DNA of 40,459 nt, from positions 1-40,459 of the forward strand of contig JAEYCM010000019.1 of NCBI GenBank assembly GCA_023455425.1, read 5' to 3'. The position numbers and the translations under genes were made by a program. Each line of letters begins with the position of its first letter. Position 1 is the first letter of the stretch. This DNA comes from Bacillota bacterium (GTDB taxonomy: Bacteria > Bacillota > Clostridia > Christensenellales > CAG-138). This document shows, piece after piece, positions 16,402-24,707 of this stretch. The notes under the pieces are model-generated. The model did not search any database and was not told where the DNA came from. It was given only the letters and a program-made list of their open reading frames with translations.

Positions 16402-18018
16402 TTATTTTAACTTGACAGACGCAACCGCGACGTTGGCGGGCTGTCCGTTGAATGTGTAACTGTCAATTTTTGTGCCGTTGTACACGGCCAGTTCCTTGAT
16501 GTATGAAATCGGGATGAGTATGGCCTTATCGTTCACCTCTGTCAAAATAAGCTGGTAAGTCTGCCGGATTTTGTTTTCATCCGCGGTGGCATTGAGTTCC
16601 CGCAGGATATCGTTGCCGTTTTCAATGAGGGAAAGCGCCTGTGCCGCCACAAAGTCGGTCTGCAAATCGGAATTCATGTTGGTGATAAAGGTATAGGGAT
16701 CGTAGGAAATGCCGTATCCCCTATTAAGTGCGATATCGAAGTCGTTTTTCATGGTTTCGGCGTAATAATCCAGCATTTCCATGCCCCGGACCTTGATATC
16801 CATACCGATTTCCTTGAGCTGCGCGGATATGGCCAGCGCCAGGTCGTCGATCATGGCGGTGCCTGTCATATAAATGATCTCGCCCTCCAGGCGGGCGCCG
16901 TCTTTTTCGCGGATGCCGTCTCCATCGGTGTCCTTCCAGCCCGCTTCCTCAAGAAGGGAGGCGGCCTTCTGCTTGTCATAGTCGTGCGGCGTGAGCTCGA
17001 CGTCGCAATAGGGCATGGACGCGTCGAAAAGACTGTCGGCCTTTGTTTCTATCCCAGAGAACATGCTCGTGCAGATGCTCTGCTTATCGATTCCGTAGCT
17101 TGCGGCCAAACGGACGTTCAGATCGTCAAAGGGCGCTTTCTTTACGTTGAAGCCAAGCATACGGGTGTTGGCGACGGCATCTGAGGTTGTCGCCACAAAA
17201 CCATCCGTCGTTTTCATTTCGTTGAATCCATCATAGGAGATCTTGTCGCTTCCAACGATGATGTCGATTTCCCCGTTGCGCAATGCCAGCAGCTTGGCGT
17301 CATTATCGGGGATGACCTTGACATGGAATTTCTCAATCTGGGGCTTTTCTCCCCAGTATTCCGGATTTTGCACAAAGGTGTAGGTGGTGCCGTCCGTTTC
17401 CCCTTTGTACATATAGGCGCCGGTACCGAACGTTGCGGTTTTTAACGCTTCCTTGGGGGAACCGTCCTCGTTCAACGCGTTAGGGGATACGATCCCCATG
17501 GGGTTGAGCATGGTCAGATCTTTCAGCGTACCATAATAAGGCTGGGTGAGATGCATCTCGACCGTATTGGCGTCCACAACGACAATCCGGTCGAACAGCG
17601 TGGATACTGTTCCGTAGGTGCCATTATACTTCCCGAGGTTTTTCGGGACAGCTTCAAGGTTTTTCTTGACGGCTTCCGCATCAAAGGCCGCGCCGTCCGA
17701 GAATGTAACCCTCTTTCTCAGATGGAAGGTATACACAAGCCCGTCATCCGAAACATCCCACGTTTCCGCAAGGCCGGGAACAAACTTGCCGTCCTCGTAA
17801 TTGACAAGCGTTTCATAGAAATTGGGCGCATAGTACATGAACCCGTAGTTCATGCTCACCTCCGGATGAAGGACGGTATAGAAGCCGCTCGCGAAATCCC
17901 AGCTTTCGCAAAGGGTAAGTTCTTTTGCCTGTGTTGTGGCGGCAGGCTGCGAGCAGCCGGTCAAGGCTGCAAGAAGCATTGCCGAAACCGTTAGAATGAT
18001 CAGCAATCTTTTTAACAT
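16402..18018 (-). CDS. Nickel/peptide-type ABC transporter substrate-binding lipoprotein (SBP_bac_5, NikA-like)
   Basis: 538 residues from the ATG at 18018 (AAAGGAG upstream; the longer in-frame start at 18072 overlaps the previous stop region). Signal peptide and lipobox AALTGC (Cys22). Family landmarks: ETLVNYEDGKFVPGLAETWDVSDDGLVYTFHLR near the N-terminus (split here by the reader as about 70-105), FGTGAYM, LRNGEIDI and DGDGIREKDG. Cluster C binding proteins of this type take oligopeptides, nickel, heme or metal-metallophore complexes (CntA/ZinT-like routes). The Zur-like boxes at the operon promoters favour a zinc- or other metal-chelate substrate over peptides; this is inferred. Confidence 0.88.
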   Translation of the reverse strand: MLKRLLIILTVSAMLLAALTGCSQPAATTQAKELTLCESWDFASGFYTVLHPEVSMNYGFMYYAPNFYETLVNYEDGKFVPGLAETWDVSDDGLVYTFHLRKRVTFSDGAAFDAEAVKKNLEAVPKNLGKYNGTYGTVSTLFDRIVVVDANTVEMHLTQPYYGTLKDLTMLNPMGIVSPNALNEDGSPKEALKTATFGTGAYMYKGETDGTTYTFVQNPEYWGEKPQIEKFHVKVIPDNDAKLLALRNGEIDIIVGSDKISYDGFNEMKTTDGFVATTSDAVANTRMLGFNVKKAPFDDLNVRLAASYGIDKQSICTSMFSGIETKADSLFDASMPYCDVELTPHDYDKQKAASLLEEAGWKDTDGDGIREKDGARLEGEIIYMTGTAMIDDLALAISAQLKEIGMDIKVRGMEMLDYYAETMKNDFDIALNRGYGISYDPYTFITNMNSDLQTDFVAAQALSLIENGNDILRELNATADENKIRQTYQLILTEVNDKAILIPISYIKELAVYNGTKIDSYTFNGQPANVAVASVKLK

Positions 18019-18068
18019 GGAAGCGTTCTCCTTTGATTTTTTTGTATGAAACGAGGATGTCCTCAAAT

Positions 18069-18857
18069 TCATCCGGCCGTTTTGGGCATTTGGGGCGGGA
18101 GGGACTCGATAAGCGATCTGGAATACGCATGAGTGAAATCCGAGTAGGACCCGGCGTTTTTGATCTGCTCGACAACATCGCCATCCTTCATCACCACGAC
18201 ATGTTCCGCAATATACATCGCCACATCGATATCATGGGTGATAAATAAGAAGGTGCTCAGGCTCTCTCTTTTCAACTGCAAAATCAGGTCGAGTATTTGC
18301 TTCCTGACCGTCACATCCAGCCCGCTGACCGATTCATCAAACACGATGAATTTCGGTGCGACGCTTAGCGCCCTTGCAATGCACACGCGCTTCAACTGCC
18401 CGCCGCTCAGCTCATGCGGAAGGCGGCAGAGAAGCGTAGCGGGAAGCTGCACCTGTTCACTCACCTCCAGAATTCTTTTGCGTATATCCAGCCGTCCGAT
18501 GGACGTCAGGCGGCGAAGCGGCTCCGCGATGGAATCATAGACCCGAAGGCGCGGATCCAGCGCGCTTTGCGCGTTTTGCAAAACCAGCTGGAACTCCGCC
18601 CTTTTCAAACGCAATTCCTTTTGCGGCATTGAAAGTATGTTTTTTCCGTCCAATAATAGCTCGCCGCCTGTCGGCCGTTCGATGCACATCAGCATCCGGG
18701 CGAACGTGCTTTTTCCGCTGCCGCTTTCGCCAACAAGCGCATAGCTCTGATGGTCATCAAATGACAGCGTTACTTGTTTTACGGCGTCGACGCATATTTT
18801 CTGCCCGTTCTTGTTATAGGCGGTATATCGCTTTGACAGCTTTCTTGTTTCAACCAT
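18069..18857 (-). CDS. Nik/Opp-type ABC transporter ATPase (NikE/OppF-like)
   Basis: 262 residues from the ATG at 18857; another ATG at 18863 adds two residues, but the spacing from GGAGAG favours the second. Walker A GESGSGKST, QNAQSALDPR (OppF-type Q-loop region), signature LSGGQLKR, Walker B FIVFDESVSGLD and switch ITHD. The Walker B glutamate is present. It overlaps the preceding ATPase gene. It pairs with that ATPase to energise the two permeases encoded upstream. Confidence 0.9.
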   Translation of the reverse strand: MVETRKLSKRYTAYNKNGQKICVDAVKQVTLSFDDHQSYALVGESGSGKSTFARMLMCIERPTGGELLLDGKNILSMPQKELRLKRAEFQLVLQNAQSALDPRLRVYDSIAEPLRRLTSIGRLDIRKRILEVSEQVQLPATLLCRLPHELSGGQLKRVCIARALSVAPKFIVFDESVSGLDVTVRKQILDLILQLKRESLSTFLFITHDIDVAMYIAEHVVVMKDGDVVEQIKNAGSYSDFTHAYSRSLIESLPPQMPKTAG

Positions 18858-19644
18858 GTGCATTCTCTCCGGAAAGAAGGCTGGCCCTGAGCAATTCCTT
18901 TGTGTACTGATTTTTCGGCGCTGTAAAAATGGATTGTACCGTGCCGCGCTCTACAATTCTGCCTTCCTTCATCACAATCACGTCGTCCGCAAGCTTGGCG
19001 ACCACACCAAAGTCATGCGTAACTAGCAATACACTGATTCCGCCCCGTTTCATTTTTTCAATTTCGTCCAGTATGGTTTTTTGATTCTTTACATCCAGCG
19101 CGGTGGTGGCCTCGTCCGCAATGATGATCTCCGGCCCAAGGATGAGCGCCAGCGCGATTACGACCCGCTGCAGCATCCCTCCGCTCAAGGTATGAGGGTA
19201 GCTATTCATTAGCTGGCCGCAGCGGGGAAGGTCCATTTTCTCGAGGGCCCGGCAGCCGGCCGCATAGGCGTCCTTCTTTGTCATTTTCTTATGAACCCGT
19301 ATGGTTTCCGCGATTTGCGCGCCAATTTTGACAGTTGGATCAAACGCGGACATTGGATTCTGAACAATCATGGAGATCCGGCATCCGCAAAGCGAACAGA
19401 TTTCCTTTTCTTTCATAGAAAGCAGGTCTGCTCCTTTAAAAAGAACACTGCCGGACACGTCGAATGTTCTAGAGTTAAGCAACTGCAATATCGCCTTGCA
19501 GGTCAGCGTCTTGCCGCTACCGCTTTCCCCGACAAGCGCCAGCACATAGCCTTTCCTGAGCGTAAAATCCACATTTTCCACGATGGGCTGCCCGGCGTTT
19601 CTCAGCCCGATACAAAGGCCGGTTACCTGTAGCAATTCGCTCAT
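18850..19644 (-). CDS. Nik/Opp-type ABC transporter ATPase (NikD/OppD-like)
   Basis: 264 residues: Walker A GESGSGKTLT, MIVQNPMSAFDP, signature LSGGMLQR, Walker B IIIADEATTALD and switch VTHD, all typical of OppD/NikD. Its ATG overlaps the stop of the permease gene in a four-base ATGA overlap, which indicates translational coupling. The C-terminal iron-sulfur cysteines of some OppD proteins are not seen. Confidence 0.9.
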   Translation of the reverse strand: MSELLQVTGLCIGLRNAGQPIVENVDFTLRKGYVLALVGESGSGKTLTCKAILQLLNSRTFDVSGSVLFKGADLLSMKEKEICSLCGCRISMIVQNPMSAFDPTVKIGAQIAETIRVHKKMTKKDAYAAGCRALEKMDLPRCGQLMNSYPHTLSGGMLQRVVIALALILGPEIIIADEATTALDVKNQKTILDEIEKMKRGGISVLLVTHDFGVVAKLADDVIVMKEGRIVERGTVQSIFTAPKNQYTKELLRASLLSGENAHG

Positions 19645-20465
19645 TCGCTCGCCTCCTCGGGGGAGATGATGTCCCTGAGCGCCTCTCCGAACAAATTAAA
19701 GCCCGCTGTCGCAAGCAGGATGCAAAGGCCGGGATAAAGAACCAACGTGGGATGGGAGTAGAAATTAGACTTGGCCTCGCTGAGCATTGCGCCCCACTCC
19801 GGCGTACCGGCCTCAAACCCCAGCCCCAGAAAAGAAAAGCTGGATACCATGAGGATCAGGGAAGCGATTCCCGTGCTTAAATACACAATGCACTGTGGAA
19901 GAATATTGGGGATGATGTGGCGTACGATGATTTGCATGCCGCTGCACCCGGCAATCCTTGACGCCGTAACATAATTCTTGTTTTTCTCGATTTCAGCGTA
20001 GGTTCTAACCACCTTGGCAAACCATACCCACATCGACATAACGACCGCAATCAGGATATTTCCGATCCCCTGGCCCAGCGCTCCTACCAGGGAAAGCACG
20101 AGGGCCATCGGTGGAAACGCCATAAAAATATCGCAGATCACCAAAAATGCGCGTTCAAACCTTCCGCCGATATAGGCTGCTGCCGTTCCGAACGCAATTC
20201 CGATCACGCCGATGATGAGAAGCGTCGGCCCGGCAATTCCCAGGGAATACCGCGCGCCAATCAGGAGGCGAGACAGGATGCAGCGGCCAAGCTGATCTGT
20301 CCCCAGCGGGTATTGTGCGCTTGCGGGCAGGAACTTTTTAAGTACATCGATCTGGTTTGGATCATTGGGGGCAAGCGATGGCGCAAAAATGGCAACGGCC
20401 ATTACGAATAGAATAAGGGTAAGTCCGGCCAAGGCTTGGTTGTGATGCATCATTTTCCTAATCAT
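19641..20465 (-). CDS. Nik/Opp-type ABC transporter permease (NikC/OppC-like)
   Basis: 274 residues with six or so membrane segments. The N-terminal region reads LAPNDPNQIDVLKKFLPAS and YPLGTDQLGRCILSRL, the classic OppC/NikC signature, and the coupling loop GCSGMQIIVRHIIPN is present. It overlaps the next-upstream permease by 8 bp and the downstream ATPase by 4 bp, so stoichiometric expression is likely. Confidence 0.91.
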   Translation of the reverse strand: MIRKMMHHNQALAGLTLILFVMAVAIFAPSLAPNDPNQIDVLKKFLPASAQYPLGTDQLGRCILSRLLIGARYSLGIAGPTLLIIGVIGIAFGTAAAYIGGRFERAFLVICDIFMAFPPMALVLSLVGALGQGIGNILIAVVMSMWVWFAKVVRTYAEIEKNKNYVTASRIAGCSGMQIIVRHIIPNILPQCIVYLSTGIASLILMVSSFSFLGLGFEAGTPEWGAMLSEAKSNFYSHPTLVLYPGLCILLATAGFNLFGEALRDIISPEEASE

Positions 20466-21414
20466 GCAGCACCTCCTCCATACCGGATATCCGTGGATTC
20501 AGACGCATGTTGATAAGGTCCGCCAGTGTATTGAAGAAAACAAAAATAAGCGCGATAACCAGCACGCAGCCGTTGATCGTCGGCAAATCTCTGCCAATGA
20601 TGGCATCCACCAGGTGCATGCCGATTCCCTTTAAGGAAAAAATGCTTTCCACTACGGCGCTTCCCGCCACCATGTACCCAAGGTACTGGCAAAACATCGT
20701 AATCATCGGCGGGAGAGAGTTCTTGAGAACGTGTTTCCAAACAATCCGGTTTGCTCCAAGTCCGCGCGCCTTGGCATAGGACACATAATCCTTGTTTAGA
20801 TTTGCAAGGATCGTTGCGCGGAAGAGGCGGATGGTTGATGCTGTGATAGGAATTGCAAGGGCAAGGGATGGAAGAACCAAGCCGCGGAAGCTTCCGGGAT
20901 CCACGACCTTAAACCCAGAAAAAGTGACGGCAAAGAACAAAAGCAAAAGAAAGCCCAGCCAGAAATTCGGGATGGAAATGCCGAAAACGGTAATTCCCCT
21001 AATCAAATGGTCAAAGACGCTGTTCTTCTTTACAGCACAAACCACGCTGACCGGTATGGAGACAAGTACGATCCACAAGAAGGCAAGGCCAACAAGCTGC
21101 ATGGTCACCGGCAGCTTTCGGGCAATATCCAGGCTTACGGGATTTCTTGTGAGAAAAGAAATACCAAGGTCTCCTTTTAAGCTATCGCCGATCCATTTGA
21201 AATACTGCTGATACAGCGGGCGGTCAAGCCCCATTTCCTGCCTTATTTCCTCAATTTGTTCCGGCGAGGGGTTCATGAGGCTTCGGCGGGCAAAGGCCTC
21301 GGCAGAGTCAACCGACGCCAGGTTGGAGAGGAAAAAAGACAGAAGCGTTACGCCTATCAATACAAGGAGCAGATTCAAAAACCGTTTGCGAATATATATG
21401 AACAATCTGGCCAC
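20458..21414 (-). CDS. Nik/Opp-type ABC transporter permease (NikB/OppB-like), first gene of the operon
   Basis: 318 residues from the GTG at 21414. An in-frame TTG at 21405 sits at a better distance from AAAGGTGG, so the true start may be three residues later. Membrane protein with about six segments; signatures LMNPSPEQIEEIRQEMGLDR in the first outside loop and KARGLGANRIVWKHVLKN in the EAA-type coupling loop. First gene behind two candidate promoters and several operator-like palindromes (21445-21706). Confidence 0.9.
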   Translation of the reverse strand: MARLFIYIRKRFLNLLLVLIGVTLLSFFLSNLASVDSAEAFARRSLMNPSPEQIEEIRQEMGLDRPLYQQYFKWIGDSLKGDLGISFLTRNPVSLDIARKLPVTMQLVGLAFLWIVLVSIPVSVVCAVKKNSVFDHLIRGITVFGISIPNFWLGFLLLLFFAVTFSGFKVVDPGSFRGLVLPSLALAIPITASTIRLFRATILANLNKDYVSYAKARGLGANRIVWKHVLKNSLPPMITMFCQYLGYMVAGSAVVESIFSLKGIGMHLVDAIIGRDLPTINGCVLVIALIFVFFNTLADLINMRLNPRISGMEEVLHD

Positions 21415-21444
21415 CTTTTACAAACACACGGGTTCAAAGAAATA

Positions 21445-21471
21445 AAATGCAAATAATACGCATTCGCATTT
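21445..21471. promoter_or_regulatory. Candidate Zur-type operator, proximal copy of the Nik-type operon
   Basis: AAATGCAAAT-N7-ATTCGCATTT: 10-bp arms with one A/G mismatch, core GCAAAT-N7-ATTCGC at 21449-21467. It starts directly after the -10 of the proximal promoter, the same arrangement as at the zinc operon. Confidence 0.65.
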
Positions 21472-21500
21472 ATTCTAATAGGCGTGATGAGTGCTGTCAA
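21472..21500 (-). promoter_or_regulatory. Proximal promoter of the Nik-type operon
   Basis: Minus strand TTGACA (21500-21495), 17-nt spacer, TAGAAT (21477-21472). Near-consensus sigma-A promoter about 60 bp before the first gene. Confidence 0.7.
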
Positions 21501-21502
21501 TG

Positions 21503-21532
21503 ACATTTGGTTAGTGTCGACTAACCAAATGT
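21503..21532. promoter_or_regulatory. Palindrome 1, operator-like, upstream of the proximal promoter
   Basis: Perfect 13-bp arms round GTCG; the core TTGGTTAG-N6-CTAACCAA is shared with the palindrome at 21608-21643. It starts 2 bp upstream of the proximal -35. The half-sites resemble DtxR-box or TetR-type halves; the binding protein is not identified in the window. Confidence 0.6.
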
Positions 21533-21544
21533 GCAAAAATAAAT

Positions 21545-21566
21545 AAATGCGAGCATTTTCACATTT
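21545..21566. promoter_or_regulatory. Imperfect inverted repeat related to the Zur-type half-site
   Basis: AAATGCGA-N6-TCACATTT, 7 of 8 positions paired. It has the AAATGCGA half-site of the Zur-like boxes but shorter spacing, so it may be a degenerate or unrelated site. Confidence 0.3.
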
Positions 21567-21607
21567 ATGACCGTTCGGCAACAATATATTAGAAACCAAA
21601 TATCCCG

Positions 21608-21643
21608 TTTGTAGTTGGTTAGACACCTCTAACCAACTACAAA
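21608..21643. promoter_or_regulatory. Palindrome 2, operator-like, 16-bp perfect arms
   Basis: Perfect inverted repeat with arms TTTGTAGTTGGTTAGA and its complement round CACC. The core TTGGTTAG-N6-CTAACCAA is identical to that of palindrome 1, with centres 108 bp apart. No T-tract follows on either strand, so it is an operator candidate and not a terminator. Confidence 0.6.
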
Positions 21644-21650
21644 AAATAAT

Positions 21651-21669
21651 GCAAATGAATTCCATTCGC
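21651..21669. promoter_or_regulatory. Candidate Zur-type operator, distal copy of the Nik-type operon
   Basis: GCAAATG-AATTC-CATTCGC, again GCRAAT-N7-ATTYGC. It begins 8 bp downstream of the distal -10 on the minus strand. Confidence 0.6.
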
Positions 21670-21677
21670 TGAACATT

Positions 21678-21706
21678 ATTGTAATGTACTTTAATCAATT
21701 TGTCAA
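21678..21706 (-). promoter_or_regulatory. Distal promoter of the Nik-type operon
   Basis: Minus strand TTGACA (21706-21701), 17-nt spacer, TACAAT (21683-21678). The region between here and the first gene (21415-21677) holds the operators listed above and no gene. Confidence 0.6.
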
Positions 21707-21797
21707 CTTATGGAACTCGCATTGACAGGGTAAAGAAAAATGGATAAAACAACCACAAAGGATGAAAGGAATCGCGCAAACGGTTTCTTTGCAGTGA

Positions 21798-22544
21798 GTG
21801 TACACACTTTACAGAGTATCTACGAAAAAACAGGTGGACCAAATGAAGGACGATATTCCCATGCAGAGGATCGAGTGCCGTGAATTCGCAAAGCGGCAAG
21901 GCTGGGAGATTTTCAGGGAGTTGAAAGAGAAAGGTGTGTCCGGCTTTAAGGTGTCTGCCAATAACCGCGACGCCATACAGGATTTGAAAGAAGCCGCCGA
22001 GAGGAAAGAGTTCGATATTCTTCTTGTGTATATGTTTGATCGTATCGGGAGAATTGACGATGAAACGCCCTTTGTGGTGGAATGGTTCTGTAAACACAAT
22101 GTAGCGGTATGGAGCGTCTAGGAGGGCGAGCAGCGGTTCGATAACCATGTTGATAAGCTCACCAACTACATCCGATTCTGGCAGGCGGCGGGTGAAAGCG
22201 AAAAAACATCCATCCGTATCCGCACCCGCCTCCAGCAGCTAAGATTGGAGGGAGCCTATACGGGAGGACGCGCTCCCTATGGTTATTGTTTGGAGCACAA
22301 AGGGCGCCTAACCAGGAAAGGCCAGCCTATACCGGACTTAGTCATTGAGCCGTATGAGGCGGAGATTGTGCGGGAGGTTTTCCGAAAAACCATTTCCGAG
22401 GGTTATGGCTCACACCGGATGGCCCAATATCTTAATTCCAAGGGTCTGCTCACGCATAGCGGCAGTCGGTTTCAGCCCATCGCTATCATCCGTATGCTTC
22501 GTCTCAAATTATATAAACGTTCCTTATTTGCAGCTGGAGACTGA
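21798..22544 (+). pseudogene. Serine site-specific recombinase, truncated with an internal stop
   Basis: One reading frame encodes the N-terminal resolvase domain (LYRVSTKKQV with the catalytic Ser; GVSGFKVSANNRDA; LLVYMFDRIGR) and then part of the recombinase domain (FDNHVDKLTNYIRFWQA; GRAPYGY; EPYEAEIVREVF). An in-frame TAG at 22119-22121 falls before EGEQRF, where related proteins have Gln, consistent with CAG to TAG. Alignment is lost after about 22510. Intact family members are about twice as long. These enzymes integrate or excise mobile elements, so this is a remnant of an element. Confidence 0.85.
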
Positions 22545-22862
22545 TTACTCAAAAGCCGACAGCGGACAGCTTGCCACCAGATTGGAAGCCTTTTTAGAAA
22601 TGATCTGAACAAAGAGGATTGAAAAGCGTGGAAGGTCAATTCTTATTCTTGGATAGTATGATGACTTCGGCCTTTATTGGTGATAAGATAATCCAGATAC
22701 TGTTGAACGAACGGGCATACTGTGGCTCGCTGCATAGAATCCCTCCTTCTGTTGGAATATTCGTATTGGGTGGATTTCGAACAATACGGAGTTTTCAAAA
22801 TAACGGGCGTAAAACAATCAGGATGCTCAGCTGCAGCTGCTGCTTTAATATAGGGAGAAACG
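22545..22862 (+). other. Remnant stretch after the recombinase, no intact gene
   Basis: Short frames only. A segment near 22510-22607 could encode LQLETDYSKADSGQLATRLE before a stop, and another near 22660-22790 is hydrophobic and unrecognised. I read it as degraded mobile-element DNA. The ribosome binding site of the ABC-F gene lies at the end. Confidence 0.4.
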
Positions 22863-24659
22863 ATGCTACTATCTGCGGAACATATTTTTAAGAATTACGG
22901 AACCAAGCAACTGCTGAAGGATGTTTCCATATACCTGAATGAAAGAGACCATATCGGCATTGTGGGGATCAATGGCACGGGGAAGAGTACACTGCTGAAA
23001 ATTTTAGCCGGCATAGAGCCGCCCGACGGAGGCTCCATTTCCACCAATCCCAATCTGCGGATCTCCTATCTTCCACAAAACCCGGCGATGAACGATGATC
23101 TTACCGTGCTGGAACAAGTTTTTTCGGAATTTACGCCGCAATTTCGTGAAATCAATGAGTACGAAGTGGTATCCATGCTGACACGGCTGGGGATTACGGA
23201 TCACGAAGCGAAAATTGGAGCATTGTCAGGCGGGCAGCGTAAACGCGTGGCGCTTTCCGCTACGCTTATTCATCCCGCGGACATTCTTATATTGGACGAA
23301 CCGACGAACCACCTTGACAGCGACATGACAATTTGGCTGGAGCAACGCCTGAGCCGTTTTACCGGCGGCCTGATTATGGTAACCCATGACCGCTATTTTC
23401 TCGAGCGGGTTGTCACCCGCATTGCCGAGCTGTCGCATGGCAAGCTATATACGTATGAGGCCAATTATTCAAAATACCTCGAGCAAAAAGCGCAGCGCGC
23501 CGATATGGCCCAAGCAAGCGAGCGCAAGCGGCAGGCGATTTTGCGCAAGGAATACCAGTGGATCATGCGCGGCGCCAGAGCGCGCTCAACCAAGAGCCGT
23601 GAGCGCATCGAACGATACGGCGCGCTTAAAGATCAAGCAGCGCCTGTAGCGGATGCCGCGGTGCAGATGTCGACTGTGTCCAGCCGATTGGGACGAAAGC
23701 TGATTGAGCTTGACGACATTACAAAATCCTTTGGCAGCCGCACGGTCATCGATCATTTTTCTTATCACATCCAACGGGACGATCGCATCGGCATCGTAGG
23801 GAAAAACGGCGTAGGCAAATCCACCTTGCTCAATATCATCGCAGGGGAGCTAACACCGGATATGGGCACGGTGGCGGTAGGTTCCACCGTCCGCATTGGC
23901 TATTTCTCACAGGAGGGGCGTGAACTTGACCCTGGACTGCGCGTTTACGATTTTATCAGCGCAATTGCGAGCGAAACGAAAACTGCGGAAGGCACATTCT
24001 CAGCATCCCAAATGCTGGAGCGGTTTTTGTTCCCCTCCGATCTGCAATATACCACCATCGGCAAACTCAGCGGCGGTGAACGAAGAAGGCTGTATCTTCT
24101 GAGCATACTGATTGCGGCGCCCAACATACTGCTGCTGGATGAACCCACCAACGACCTGGATATTGAGACGCTGGCCATCATAGAGGATTATCTGGAATCG
24201 TTCCCCGGCGCCGTCATTGCGGTCTCTCACGATCGCTATTTTCTGGATAAAATCGCAACCTCGATTTTCGAGGTGAGCGAGGAAGGCAACATTACCTTTT
24301 ATACGGGCAATTATACCGAATACGCCGCGCTTCGGGCGGCTGCGCAACCTGAATCAAAAAAGGACGCGTCGCCTTCTCAGACAGCCGCCTCCCCCAAAAG
24401 CGACAAACCGGAGCGGCCAAAGAAGCTGCGGTTCTCGTTTAAGGAACAGCAGGAATTTGAGACAATTGATGGCGATATCGCAGCCCTTGAAGCCAGCGTG
24501 GCCGCATGCGCTGCCAAGATTGCCGAAGCCGCCAGCGATTATGTGCGTTTGCAGGAGTTTATGGCGAACATGGAGCTGCTGAAAGCCGAACTGGAAGCAA
24601 AAACAGAACGATGGGTCTATCTGAACGAACTGGCTGAGAAGATTGAAGCACAGAAATAG
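22863..24659 (+). CDS. ABC-F family ATPase (ribosome-associated, Uup/antibiotic-resistance-type)
   Basis: 598 residues with two ABC domains and no membrane segments. First domain: Walker A GINGTGKST (35-43), signature LSGGQRKR, Walker B ILILDEPTNHLD. A charged linker (about 215-265, KRQAILRKEYQWIMRGARAR), the ABC-F signature region, separates it from the second: GKNGVGKST, LSGGERRR, LLLDEPTNDLD. The C-terminal ~100 residues are charged and coiled-coil-like, as in Uup. ABC-F proteins act on the ribosome during translation or give resistance to ribosome-targeting antibiotics. Which role applies cannot be decided from sequence reading. Start ATG after AGGGAG. Confidence 0.9.
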   Translation: MLLSAEHIFKNYGTKQLLKDVSIYLNERDHIGIVGINGTGKSTLLKILAGIEPPDGGSISTNPNLRISYLPQNPAMNDDLTVLEQVFSEFTPQFREINEYEVVSMLTRLGITDHEAKIGALSGGQRKRVALSATLIHPADILILDEPTNHLDSDMTIWLEQRLSRFTGGLIMVTHDRYFLERVVTRIAELSHGKLYTYEANYSKYLEQKAQRADMAQASERKRQAILRKEYQWIMRGARARSTKSRERIERYGALKDQAAPVADAAVQMSTVSSRLGRKLIELDDITKSFGSRTVIDHFSYHIQRDDRIGIVGKNGVGKSTLLNIIAGELTPDMGTVAVGSTVRIGYFSQEGRELDPGLRVYDFISAIASETKTAEGTFSASQMLERFLFPSDLQYTTIGKLSGGERRRLYLLSILIAAPNILLLDEPTNDLDIETLAIIEDYLESFPGAVIAVSHDRYFLDKIATSIFEVSEEGNITFYTGNYTEYAALRAAAQPESKKDASPSQTAASPKSDKPERPKKLRFSFKEQQEFETIDGDIAALEASVAACAAKIAEAASDYVRLQEFMANMELLKAELEAKTERWVYLNELAEKIEAQK

Positions 24660-24707
24660 ATTGTGCATTCCATCGCTACCTGTCCCCCACTCGCAGGAGA
24701 GCTCTAC

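Noticed and set aside
21545..21566. A fifth copy of the Zur-type box
   Set aside because: It has the half-site but not the N7 spacing; listed only as a weak related repeat.
21503..21643. Palindromes as rho-independent terminators
   Set aside because: Neither strand has a T-tract after either palindrome and both sit within a promoter region.
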